Shown here piece after piece: positions 1 through 5,597 of a stretch of DNA of 6,375 nt (position 1 is its first letter; the number at the start of each line of letters is the position of its first letter). Below the pieces are notes generated by a model. That model was not told where the DNA came from. It saw only the letters and a program-made list of their open reading frames with translations, and did not search any database. This DNA is from Clostridium sp. UBA6758. Lineage in GTDB: Bacteria > Bacillota > Clostridia > Clostridiales > Clostridiaceae. The position numbers and the translations under genes were made by a program. The stretch covers positions 28,156 through 34,530 of the forward strand of contig DKGY01000067.1 in assembly GCA_002453475.1 (NCBI GenBank), read 5' to 3'.

Positions 1-74
1 TGTCTAACTCAAAATATACTTCCTATCTTTGACTTGTTATTTATTTTCAGATGCCTAATAAAGAAGGTATTAGA
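1..74 (+). other. leader or 3' tail of an unidentified upstream gene
   Basis: This short stretch precedes cbiD and no product is recognised in it. One + frame is open from base 1 to a TAG at 79-81, which would overlap the cbiD start by a few bases. Another + frame closes at TGA 30-32, and the third closes at TAA 5-7. The open frame encodes a hydrophobic, Leu/Ile/Phe-rich tail that matches no cobalamin protein I know, including the CbiC C-terminus. About 26 open codons in A+T-rich DNA can occur by chance. No cobalamin riboswitch element, terminator hairpin or convincing promoter is visible here. Confidence 0.3.
61..67 (+). promoter_or_regulatory. Shine-Dalgarno site that decides the cbiD start
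   Basis: AAGAAGG lies 7 bases before the ATG at 75. The in-frame ATG at 51 is preceded by a pyrimidine-rich TTATTTTCAG with no Shine-Dalgarno match. The site falls inside the reading frame of the longer version, so choosing ATG 75 makes it a true leader element. Confidence 0.75.
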
Positions 75-1154
75 ATGCTAGATTTATATGTTAACAGTAA
101 TGGTAAAAAGTTAAGATGTGGTTATACTACAGGGTCTTGTGCAGCAGCAGCGGCTAAGGCAGCTACCTACATGCTTTTTACTGGTAAAAAAATTAAAGAA
201 ATAGAGATTAATACACCAAAGGGAATAATTTTAAACTTAGTTATAGATGAAGTTATTTTAGGTGAGGATTATGTAGAATGTTCCATTATAAAAGATGGTG
301 GAGATGACATAGATGCTACCCACGGATTACCTATATGGGCAAGAGCTGAAAAAGGTGAAGAAAGATATATTTTAAAAGGTGGAAAAGGTGTAGGAGTAGT
401 TAATGGCGAAGGACTCTATATTGAAAAGGGTGAAGCTGCTATCAATCCAGTACCTAGACTCATGATAGAACAAGAGGTAAGCAGTGTACTTCCAGAAGAT
501 GAAGGAGTTACTATTACTATATTTGTACCAAGGGGAGAAGAAGTAGCTAAGAAAACCTTTAATCCTAGGTTAAACATAGTAGGAGGGATATCCATATTAG
601 GAACTACAGGGATTGTTTATCCTATGTCTGAGGAGTCAATTAAAGAATCAATAAAAATTGAGATAACACAGAAGGCTTTAAAAAATAAATCTCTTATATT
701 AGCCTTTGGTAATATGGGAGAAAAGGTTGCAGAGTCTATGGGATATTCTATAGATCAGGTGGCTATAATATCAAACTTTGTTGGTTTTGCAATAGAATGT
801 TGTGTTAGCTGTGAAGTTAAAGAAATAATTATAATAGGTCATATAGGTAAGATATGTAAGATATCTGCTGGAAGCTTTAACACTCATAGCAGAGTATGTG
901 ATGTAAGGCTAGAAGTAATAGCTTTAGAGTTAGCATTAGCAGGAGCTCCGCATGATTTAATTAGAAATATATATGATGAAAAGACTACCGAGGGAGCTAT
1001 AAAAGCTTTAAATGGTGAGTATAGTGAGATATATAAGACTATTGTAGATAAAGTAAAGAAGAGAATGGAACTTTATAGCTACGATGAACTTAAATGTGAT
1101 GTGGTTATGTATTGGGGTGCAACTAATCCTAAGATATTGGCTACAACACTATAG
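75..1154 (+). CDS. cbiD: CbiD, cobalt-precorrin-5B C1-methyltransferase
   Basis: This enzyme transfers a methyl group from S-adenosylmethionine to C1 of cobalt-precorrin-5B, giving cobalt-precorrin-6A, in the cytoplasm. It belongs to the CbiD family, which is unrelated in fold to the other corrin methyltransferases. The 359-residue product is of normal family length. Family signatures are clear: [15 protein letters not shown] (about 16-30), [12 protein letters not shown] (73-84), [13 protein letters not shown] (102-114), AINPVPR (about 122-128), [20 protein letters not shown] (163-182) and GHIGK (255-259) followed by NTHSR. I chose ATG 75 over the in-frame ATG at 51 because only 75 has a Shine-Dalgarno site, and clostridial CbiD proteins as I recall them begin MLDLYVNS. 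The longer form would add eight residues. A cluster of five cysteines (242, 243, 246, 261, 275) is notable. The TAG stop lies 10 bases before cbiE, within whose ribosome-binding region it sits. Confidence 0.97.
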   Translation: MLDLYVNSNGKKLRCGYTTGSCAAAAAKAATYMLFTGKKIKEIEINTPKGIILNLVIDEVILGEDYVECSIIKDGGDDIDATHGLPIWARAEKGEERYILKGGKGVGVVNGEGLYIEKGEAAINPVPRLMIEQEVSSVLPEDEGVTITIFVPRGEEVAKKTFNPRLNIVGGISILGTTGIVYPMSEESIKESIKIEITQKALKNKSLILAFGNMGEKVAESMGYSIDQVAIISNFVGFAIECCVSCEVKEIIIIGHIGKICKISAGSFNTHSRVCDVRLEVIALELALAGAPHDLIRNIYDEKTTEGAIKALNGEYSEIYKTIVDKVKKRMELYSYDELKCDVVMYWGATNPKILATTL

Positions 1155-1159
1155 GGGTG
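1153..1159 (+). promoter_or_regulatory. Shine-Dalgarno site of cbiE overlapping the cbiD stop codon
   Basis: AGGGGTG starts inside the TAG stop of cbiD (1152-1154) and lies 5 bases before the ATG at 1165. It fixes the cbiE start there rather than at the in-frame ATG at 1084, which lies inside cbiD. Overlap with the stop codon suggests translational coupling of cbiE to cbiD. Confidence 0.75.
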
Positions 1160-1164
1160 AAAAG

Positions 1165-1770
1165 ATGATATATGTAGTAGGACTTGGACCGGGAAGTAGA
1201 GATTATATACTTCCAAAGGCTGTTGAAATTTTAGAAAATAGTGATATGGTAGTAGGATTTTCTAGAGCTCTAGAGAGTATAGACTTTATAAGTACAAATA
1301 AAGCAGTAGTTAAGACTTTATCAGATATTCTAAAGATAGTAGAAGAAAATCCTAGCAAAAAAATATCTATAATTGCATCGGGAGACCCATGTTTTTATGG
1401 AGTTACTGATTATATAAAGAGAAATATAAAAGAGGAGCCTATGGAGGTAATACCAGGACTTAGCTCTTTTCAATACTTAATGAGCAAGATAGGAAAGAGT
1501 TGGAATGGAAAATTTTTAGGCAGTGTCCATGGGCGAGAAGAAGATTTTTTAACTGTTGTTAAAGAAAATAGCATGTGTATATTCTTAACAGATAGTAAAA
1601 ATTCACCTAAGGTTTTAGCAAATAAACTGTTTATAGAAAATATCAGTTGTAATATATGGGTAGGAGAAAATTTATCCTATGAAGATGAAAAAATAACAGT
1701 AGGTACACCAGAGGAGATAATGGAGAAGAAATTTTCTTCATTAAGTGTCTTTGTAGTGGAGGAAGTTTAA
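1165..1770 (+). CDS. cbiE: CbiE, cobalt-precorrin-7 C5-methyltransferase
   Basis: This is an SAM-dependent class III (tetrapyrrole methylase fold) enzyme that methylates C5 of cobalt-precorrin-7 to give cobalt-precorrin-8, working alongside CbiT. The 201-residue product is the usual length for a stand-alone CbiE. Visible motifs are the N-terminal VGLGPGSRDY (5-14), ASGDPCFYGV (71-80), VIPGLSSFQYL (95-105), the CbiE-typical SVHGRE (120-125), LTDSKNSP (141-148) and VGENLSYEDEKI (166-177). Extending upstream to ATG 1084 would add 27 residues that overlap cbiD and resemble nothing in the family, while ATG 1165 has a good ribosome-binding site. The stop codon directly abuts the cbiT start. In aerobic organisms CbiE and CbiT are commonly fused as CobL; here they are separate. 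Confidence 0.96.
   Translation: MIYVVGLGPGSRDYILPKAVEILENSDMVVGFSRALESIDFISTNKAVVKTLSDILKIVEENPSKKISIIASGDPCFYGVTDYIKRNIKEEPMEVIPGLSSFQYLMSKIGKSWNGKFLGSVHGREEDFLTVVKENSMCIFLTDSKNSPKVLANKLFIENISCNIWVGENLSYEDEKITVGTPEEIMEKKFSSLSVFVVEEV
1758..1762 (+). promoter_or_regulatory. cbiT Shine-Dalgarno site inside the cbiE coding end
   Basis: GGAGG lies 8 bases before the cbiT ATG and is read through as part of the last codons of cbiE (Val-Glu-Glu-Val). Because the cbiE TAA is immediately followed by the cbiT ATG, a ribosome terminating on cbiE is positioned at this site. This favours coupled translation and similar amounts of the two proteins. Confidence 0.75.
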
Positions 1771-2334
1771 ATGAAATATATAAAAGACGAAGAGTTTATA
1801 AGAGGAAACTGTCCTATGACAAAGGAAGAAGTTAGAATTCTAAGTGTAGCAAAACTTAATTTAGAGGAAAATTCTAAACTTCTAGATGTAGGAGCTGGAA
1901 CTGGTTCCATATCAATTCAAGGAAATAAAATTTGCATTAAGGGCAGAGTAGTCGCTATAGAGAGAGATGAAGAAGCCTTAGAGGTAATCTATAAAAACAA
2001 AGATAAATTTAATTGTGATAATTTAGAGGTTATAGAAGGTGAAGCTTTAGAAGCTTTAGACTCTATTAAGGAAAAGTTTAATAGTATTTTTATTGGAGGT
2101 AGTGGTGGAAATCTTGAAAAAATAATTGAGAAATGCCATAACCTTCTCGAAGATGATGGAGTAATGGTTTTAAATTTTATAACCATTGATAATGTATATA
2201 AAGCAATGAGTACTTTAAAAGAACTAAATATGAAAATTAGCTGTACTCAAGTTGGAGTAAGTAAAACAAGAGGCCAAAGTTATATGTTATTCGGATATAA
2301 TCCAATTTTTATTGTAGAGGCTTATAAGAATTAG
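1771..2334 (+). CDS. cbiT: CbiT, cobalt-precorrin-6B C15-methyltransferase (decarboxylating)
   Basis: This SAM-dependent enzyme of the Rossmann-like class I methyltransferase fold methylates C15 and decarboxylates the C12 acetate side chain of cobalt-precorrin-6B, giving cobalt-precorrin-7. The 187-residue product matches the family's usual size. The family N-terminal signature is present as CPMTKEEVR (14-22). Motif I, the SAM-binding glycine loop, is DVGAGTGS (39-46). The acidic residue that normally binds the SAM ribose falls in AIERDEEAL (62-70). The CbiT hallmark IFIGGSGGNLEKI is at 106-118. After motif I the sequence reads SIQGNKI, where relatives usually have small residues (Ala-Ala) in place of Gly-Asn, a minor divergence. 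The start abuts the cbiE stop with no gap. A 38-base gap follows before cbiL. Confidence 0.96.
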   Translation: MKYIKDEEFIRGNCPMTKEEVRILSVAKLNLEENSKLLDVGAGTGSISIQGNKICIKGRVVAIERDEEALEVIYKNKDKFNCDNLEVIEGEALEALDSIKEKFNSIFIGGSGGNLEKIIEKCHNLLEDDGVMVLNFITIDNVYKAMSTLKELNMKISCTQVGVSKTRGQSYMLFGYNPIFIVEAYKN

Positions 2335-2372
2335 AAATATTGTTGCATAGTAAAAATAGAGGAGTGAAATAG

Positions 2373-3038
2373 ATGGCAAAGTTATATGGAGTTGGAGTAG
2401 GACCAGGAGATAAAGAGCTATTAACCTTAAAGGCGGTTAAAACTATAGAAATGTGTGAAGTAATTGTTTCACCAAGCGCTATGAAAGGTGGGAAAAGTAT
2501 AGCTTTAGGCATTGCAGAGGACTTTATATCAGATGATAAAGAAGTTATGATAAAGCAATTTCCAATGGGTGGAGAAGACCAAGAAGAAAAAATATATGAA
2601 GCATTTAAAGCTATAGAAGAGAAGCTTAAGGAAGGAAAGAATGTAGCCTTCTTAACGCTAGGAGACCCATTTGTTTATAGTACCTATATATATTTACTGA
2701 AATATATAGAAGAGCATGGCTTTGAAGTTGAAACAATTCCAGGGATAACTTCTTTCTGTGCTAGTGCTAGTCTTGCACAAAAACCATTAGTTATAGGTGA
2801 TGAACCATTACTTATAACCCCAGCTAGCAGAGTTTCAGATATAAAGGATGAAAAGTATGTAGTTATAATGAAGGTCTATAAAAGAGAAGAAGAAGTATTA
2901 GACGTTCTTGATGAAAAAGGCTTTAACTATGTATATATAAAAAAAGCTGGAAGAGAAGGGCAAGAGATTTTACATAAGAGAGAAGATATTTTGGATAATA
3001 AAGAATACATGTCACTTATAATAGCAAACAGAGATTAG
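2373..3038 (+). CDS. cbiL: CbiL, cobalt-precorrin-2 / cobalt-factor II C20-methyltransferase
   Basis: This class III SAM-dependent methyltransferase catalyses the first peripheral methylation specific to the corrin branch, at C20 of cobalt-precorrin-2 or the oxidised cobalt-factor II. Its 221 residues are typical of CbiL/CobI. Visible motifs are GVGVGPGDKELLTLKA (6-21), the CbiL-like VIVSPS (30-35), FLTLGDPFVYSTYIYL (93-108; GDP followed by the S-T-Y pattern characteristic of CbiL) and the SAM-pocket IPGITSFCASAS (122-133). The start is supported by AGAGGAG at 2358-2364, 8 bases upstream. The CbiL rather than CobI assignment (cobalt-containing substrate) rests on the neighbouring cbiD and cbiG. 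The stop lies 11 bases before cbiF and its last two bases form part of the cbiF Shine-Dalgarno. Confidence 0.95.
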   Translation: MAKLYGVGVGPGDKELLTLKAVKTIEMCEVIVSPSAMKGGKSIALGIAEDFISDDKEVMIKQFPMGGEDQEEKIYEAFKAIEEKLKEGKNVAFLTLGDPFVYSTYIYLLKYIEEHGFEVETIPGITSFCASASLAQKPLVIGDEPLLITPASRVSDIKDEKYVVIMKVYKREEEVLDVLDEKGFNYVYIKKAGREGQEILHKREDILDNKEYMSLIIANRD

Positions 3039-3042
3039 GAGG
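3037..3042 (+). promoter_or_regulatory. Perfect Shine-Dalgarno site of cbiF overlapping the cbiL stop
   Basis: AGGAGG begins within the TAG stop of cbiL (3036-3038) and lies 7 bases before the cbiF ATG at 3050. The overlap suggests translational coupling of cbiF to cbiL. Confidence 0.75.
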
Positions 3043-3049
3043 AAGAAGA

Positions 3050-3802
3050 ATGGTTTATTTTATAGGAGCAGGTCCAGGAGATGCAGAGTTAATTACAGTA
3101 AAGGGAAGAGATACATTAACAAAAGCAGATGTAGTTATATATGCAGGCTCCCTTGTAAGCAAGGAGCATATGAATTATTGTAAGGCTGGGTGTGAAATAC
3201 ATAATTCAGCATCTATGACTTTAGAACAAGTTATCGAAGTTATGGAAAGAGCTGAAAAAGAAAACAAAATGGTAGTAAGACTTCATACAGGAGATCCAGC
3301 TATCTACGGAGCTATTAAAGAACAAATGGATGAACTTGATAAATTAAATATTGAGTACAAGGTAATTCCAGGAGTTAGCTCATTTACAGCAGCAGCATCT
3401 GTTATAAAGAAGGAATTTACACTTCCATCAGTAACCCAAACTGTAATATTAACTAGAGTAGAGGGAAGAACTCCAGTGCCAGAAACAGAAAGCTTAGAAA
3501 AACTTGCGTCAATTGGAGCATCTATGGCAATATTCCTATCTATTAGCATGATAGATAAGGTTGTTGCAAAATTAAGAAAAGGTTATGGAAGAAATGTTAA
3601 TATAGCTGTAGTTGAAAGAGCTACTTGGGAAGATGAAAGAGCTATAATTGGAACTTTAGATGATATAGCAGAAAAAGTTAAAGAAGCGGGAATCACTAAA
3701 TGTGCTCAAATATTAGTAGGGGACTTTATAAATTGTGACTATGATAAGAGTCTTTTATATGATAAATCCTTTACTCATATGTTTAGAGAAGGACAAAAAT
3801 AA
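3050..3802 (+). CDS. cbiF: CbiF, cobalt-precorrin-4 C11-methyltransferase
   Basis: This class III SAM-dependent enzyme methylates C11 of cobalt-precorrin-4 to give cobalt-precorrin-5A, the substrate of CbiG encoded next. The 250-residue length is normal for CbiF/CobM. Visible motifs are FIGAGPGDAELITVKG (4-19), YAGSLV (31-36, a CbiF/CobM signature), RLHTGDPAIYGAI (77-89), the SAM-binding IPGVSSFTAAA (106-116), LTRVEGRTPVP (134-144, the family-specific TR-x-x-GRTP-x-P loop) and VERATWEDERAIIGTL in the C-terminal half. The start has a perfect ribosome-binding site that overlaps the cbiL stop. The anaerobic name is preferred over CobM because of cbiD and cbiG nearby. A 36-base gap containing a small hairpin follows. 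Confidence 0.97.
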   Translation: MVYFIGAGPGDAELITVKGRDTLTKADVVIYAGSLVSKEHMNYCKAGCEIHNSASMTLEQVIEVMERAEKENKMVVRLHTGDPAIYGAIKEQMDELDKLNIEYKVIPGVSSFTAAASVIKKEFTLPSVTQTVILTRVEGRTPVPETESLEKLASIGASMAIFLSISMIDKVVAKLRKGYGRNVNIAVVERATWEDERAIIGTLDDIAEKVKEAGITKCAQILVGDFINCDYDKSLLYDKSFTHMFREGQK

Positions 3803-3806
3803 TTCT

Positions 3807-3823
3807 TAGAATTTATAATTCTA
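3807..3823 (+). other. Small A+T-rich inverted repeat between cbiF and cbiG
   Basis: TAGAATT (3807-3813) is followed by a 3-base TAT spacer and its exact reverse complement AATTCTA (3817-3823). The stem can be extended by one T-G wobble pair. It lies in the 36-base gap, 6 bases upstream of the cbiG ribosome-binding site. It is A+T-rich, so weakly stable, and has no following T-run, so it is not a standard intrinsic terminator. A role in mRNA processing or in tuning cbiG translation is possible but unproven. Confidence 0.4.
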
Positions 3824-3829
3824 GAAAGT

Positions 3830-3834
3830 AGGAG
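3830..3834 (+). promoter_or_regulatory. Closely spaced Shine-Dalgarno site of cbiG
   Basis: AGGAG lies only 4 bases before the ATG at 3839, shorter than the 5-8 bases seen for the other genes here. The start is still secure because the family-typical N-terminus MKLAVVSVTRQG begins there. Confidence 0.6.
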
Positions 3835-3838
3835 AGTT

Positions 3839-4834
3839 ATGAAGTTAGCAGTGGTGTCTGTAACAAGACAAGGAGATAATATTGCAAAAAAGCTAAGTGA
3901 AACTTTAGAACTGAAGCTTTACTCTAGTTACAATAATAAAAACTTCAAACTGAAATCTGTATGTGAAGAGCTTATGAATACTGTAGATGGAATAATTTTT
4001 ATCTCATCTACAGGTATAGCAGTAAGAGGAATAGCACCTTTTTTAAAGGGAAAGGATAAAGACCCGGCAGTGGTAGTTGTAGACTGTGAAAGCAGATTTG
4101 CCATAAGTCTCGCTGGAGGACATCTTGGAGGAGCTAATGAGCTTGCTTTAAAAGTATCAGAAATTCTTAAGGCTACACCAGTTATAACTACAGCTACAGA
4201 TGGCATGGGAATTGATGCTCCAGATATGATCGCAAAAGATAATAACCTGATTATAGATGATATGAAAATAGCTAAAGACATAGCTGCAAAGTTAGTTGAT
4301 AAAGCTAAGGTTGGTTTTTTAGACGATGAAAGTAAAATGAAAATGCCAAAGGGATATATAATTCCTGTAGAAGATATGAAGGGTATAGTTACAGTATCTA
4401 ATAAAATAGATGTGGATAACTTACCACAGGTTGAAGGCTTAATTCACCTTAAACTCATAAGGAGAAACATCATATTAGGCATGGGATGTAGAAAAGATGT
4501 TGATAAGGACAAAGTTAAAAACTTTGTTGTGGATACTTTAAAGAAATATAATATAGATTTAAGAGCGATTAAAACTATTTCTACAGTGGAAGTTAAAAAG
4601 AATGAACAGGCATTAATTGCTTTAAGTGAATTTTTAAACTGTCCAATGGAGATTCATTCTTTAAAAGAAATAGAAGAAATAGAGCATAAATACAAGGGCA
4701 GTGATTTTGTTAAGAAATCTATAGGTGTAAGAGCTGTTTGTGAACCGTGTGTTGAATTAGCAGGGGGAGAGTTACTTACAGATAAAATTAGCTTTGAAGG
4801 TATAACCCTTTGTATTGGAAAGTTAGTCTACTGA
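3839..4834 (+). CDS. cbiG: CbiG, cobalt-precorrin-5A hydrolase
   Basis: This enzyme opens the lactone ring of cobalt-precorrin-5A and releases the extruded two-carbon unit as acetaldehyde, giving cobalt-precorrin-5B for CbiD. It is diagnostic of the anaerobic pathway. The 331-residue product has the usual three-part layout. The N-terminal domain carries STGIAVRGIAPFLKGKDKDP (57-76) and SLAGGHLGGANELA (90-103), followed by TTATDGMGIDAPD (117-129). A variable middle region spans about 140-205. The C-terminal CobE-like domain begins around LGMGCRKD (213-220) and includes STVEVKKNEQALIALS (248-263) and the terminal GVRAVCEPCVELAGGELL. The segment CEPC (301-304) places two cysteines in a CxxC arrangement. 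The gene ends with in-frame tandem stops TGA-TAA (4832-4837), and cbiH starts 16 bases after the first stop. Confidence 0.97.
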   Translation: MKLAVVSVTRQGDNIAKKLSETLELKLYSSYNNKNFKLKSVCEELMNTVDGIIFISSTGIAVRGIAPFLKGKDKDPAVVVVDCESRFAISLAGGHLGGANELALKVSEILKATPVITTATDGMGIDAPDMIAKDNNLIIDDMKIAKDIAAKLVDKAKVGFLDDESKMKMPKGYIIPVEDMKGIVTVSNKIDVDNLPQVEGLIHLKLIRRNIILGMGCRKDVDKDKVKNFVVDTLKKYNIDLRAIKTISTVEVKKNEQALIALSEFLNCPMEIHSLKEIEEIEHKYKGSDFVKKSIGVRAVCEPCVELAGGELLTDKISFEGITLCIGKLVY

Positions 4835-4850
4835 TAATGGAGGAAAAATA

Positions 4851-5576
4851 ATGGGAAAATTATATGTAGTAGGAATCGGTCCAGGAGGACTTGATTATAT
4901 GACAATCAAAGCTGTAAAGGCTATAGAAGAAAGTGATATAGTAGTAGGATACACAAAGTATATAGAAATGATAAAGCCACTTTTAGATGGTAAGAAAGTT
5001 TATTCTACAGGAATGATGGGTGAAGAAGCAAGATGCCAGGAAGCTTTAAGATTAACTAGTGAAGGAACAGTAGCTGTAGTAAGTACAGGAGATGCTGGAA
5101 TATATGGTATGGCTGGGTTAATTCTTGAAATGAAAAAGGATGAAGAGGTAGAAGTAATCCCAGGGGTTACAGCATCATCTTCAGCAGGATCAATAGTTGG
5201 AGCTCCACTTATGCATGATAACTGTAACATAAGCTTAAGTGATTTAATGACTCCTTATGAAGATATAAAGAAGAGAGTTAAACTTGCAGCAGAGGGTGAT
5301 TTTATAATATCTCTTTATAATCCAAAGAGTAAAGGAAGACCTCACTACTTAAGAGAAGCAATAGATATAATAAAGGAATATAGAAATGAAGACACACCAG
5401 TGGCTATAGTGAAGCATGCTTTAAGAGAAGGTCAAGAAGCTACAGTTTGCACTATAGGAACTTTTGATGATTCTATAGTAGATATGATGACTATGGTTAT
5501 TATAGGAAACACTAAGAGTTATATAAAAGATGGATTATTTATAACTCCAAGAGGATATAAATTAGAAAACAAGTAG
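4851..5576 (+). CDS. cbiH: CbiH, cobalt-factor III C17-methyltransferase (ring contraction)
   Basis: This class III SAM-dependent enzyme methylates C17 of cobalt-factor III (cobalt-precorrin-3) and brings about ring contraction with lactone formation, giving cobalt-precorrin-4 for CbiF. The 241-residue length is that of the classic single-domain CbiH/CobJ. Visible motifs are VVGIGPGGLDYMTIKA (6-21), VVGYTKY (31-37, a CbiH/CobJ signature), VSTGDAGIYGMAGL (77-90), EVIPGVTASSSAGSIVGAPL (101-120), SLSDLMTPYE (128-137), the substrate-side ISLYNPKSKGRPHYL (153-167) and FITPRGY (230-236). It lacks the C-terminal iron-sulfur extension known from the longer CbiH60 type of Bacillus megaterium, and it is not fused to CbiG or CbiJ. 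The start is set by GGAGG at 4839-4843, 7 bases upstream. Confidence 0.97.
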   Translation: MGKLYVVGIGPGGLDYMTIKAVKAIEESDIVVGYTKYIEMIKPLLDGKKVYSTGMMGEEARCQEALRLTSEGTVAVVSTGDAGIYGMAGLILEMKKDEEVEVIPGVTASSSAGSIVGAPLMHDNCNISLSDLMTPYEDIKKRVKLAAEGDFIISLYNPKSKGRPHYLREAIDIIKEYRNEDTPVAIVKHALREGQEATVCTIGTFDDSIVDMMTMVIIGNTKSYIKDGLFITPRGYKLENK

Positions 5577-5597
5577 GCATTTAGGGGGAGAATTACA

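Noticed and set aside
29..59. Possible promoter: TTGACT at 29-34 with TAAT-containing sequence near 54-59.
   Set aside because: The best -10 match is poor (CCTAAT) and the spacer is 19 bases. Transcription from it would start within or after the cbiD Shine-Dalgarno, which makes it implausible for cbiD.
141..166. GCA-rich triplet run resembling a microsatellite.
   Set aside because: It encodes the conserved Ala-rich segment following GYTTGSC in CbiD, so protein constraint explains it.
1084..1164. N-terminal extension of CbiE from ATG 1084.
   Set aside because: It lies inside the cbiD 3' coding end, lacks a ribosome-binding site and encodes no family-like sequence; ATG 1165 has both signal and the canonical MIYVVGLGPG start.
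2335..2372. The 38-base cbiT-cbiL gap as a terminator, promoter or regulatory site.
   Set aside because: No hairpin, T-run or convincing -35/-10 pair is visible; only the cbiL Shine-Dalgarno is supported.
1381..2670. Identical 10-base word GGAGACCCAT at 1381-1390 and 2661-2670.
   Set aside because: Both copies encode the GDP motif shared by the paralogous class III methyltransferases CbiE and CbiL; it is a protein-family signature, not a DNA repeat element.
3928..4281. Long reverse-strand open frame (about 117 codons) opposite cbiG, and similar shorter ones opposite cbiT, cbiL, cbiF, cbiH and cbiJ.
   Set aside because: They lie antisense to well-conserved genes, show no recognisable product, and are expected by-products of the sense-strand codon bias.
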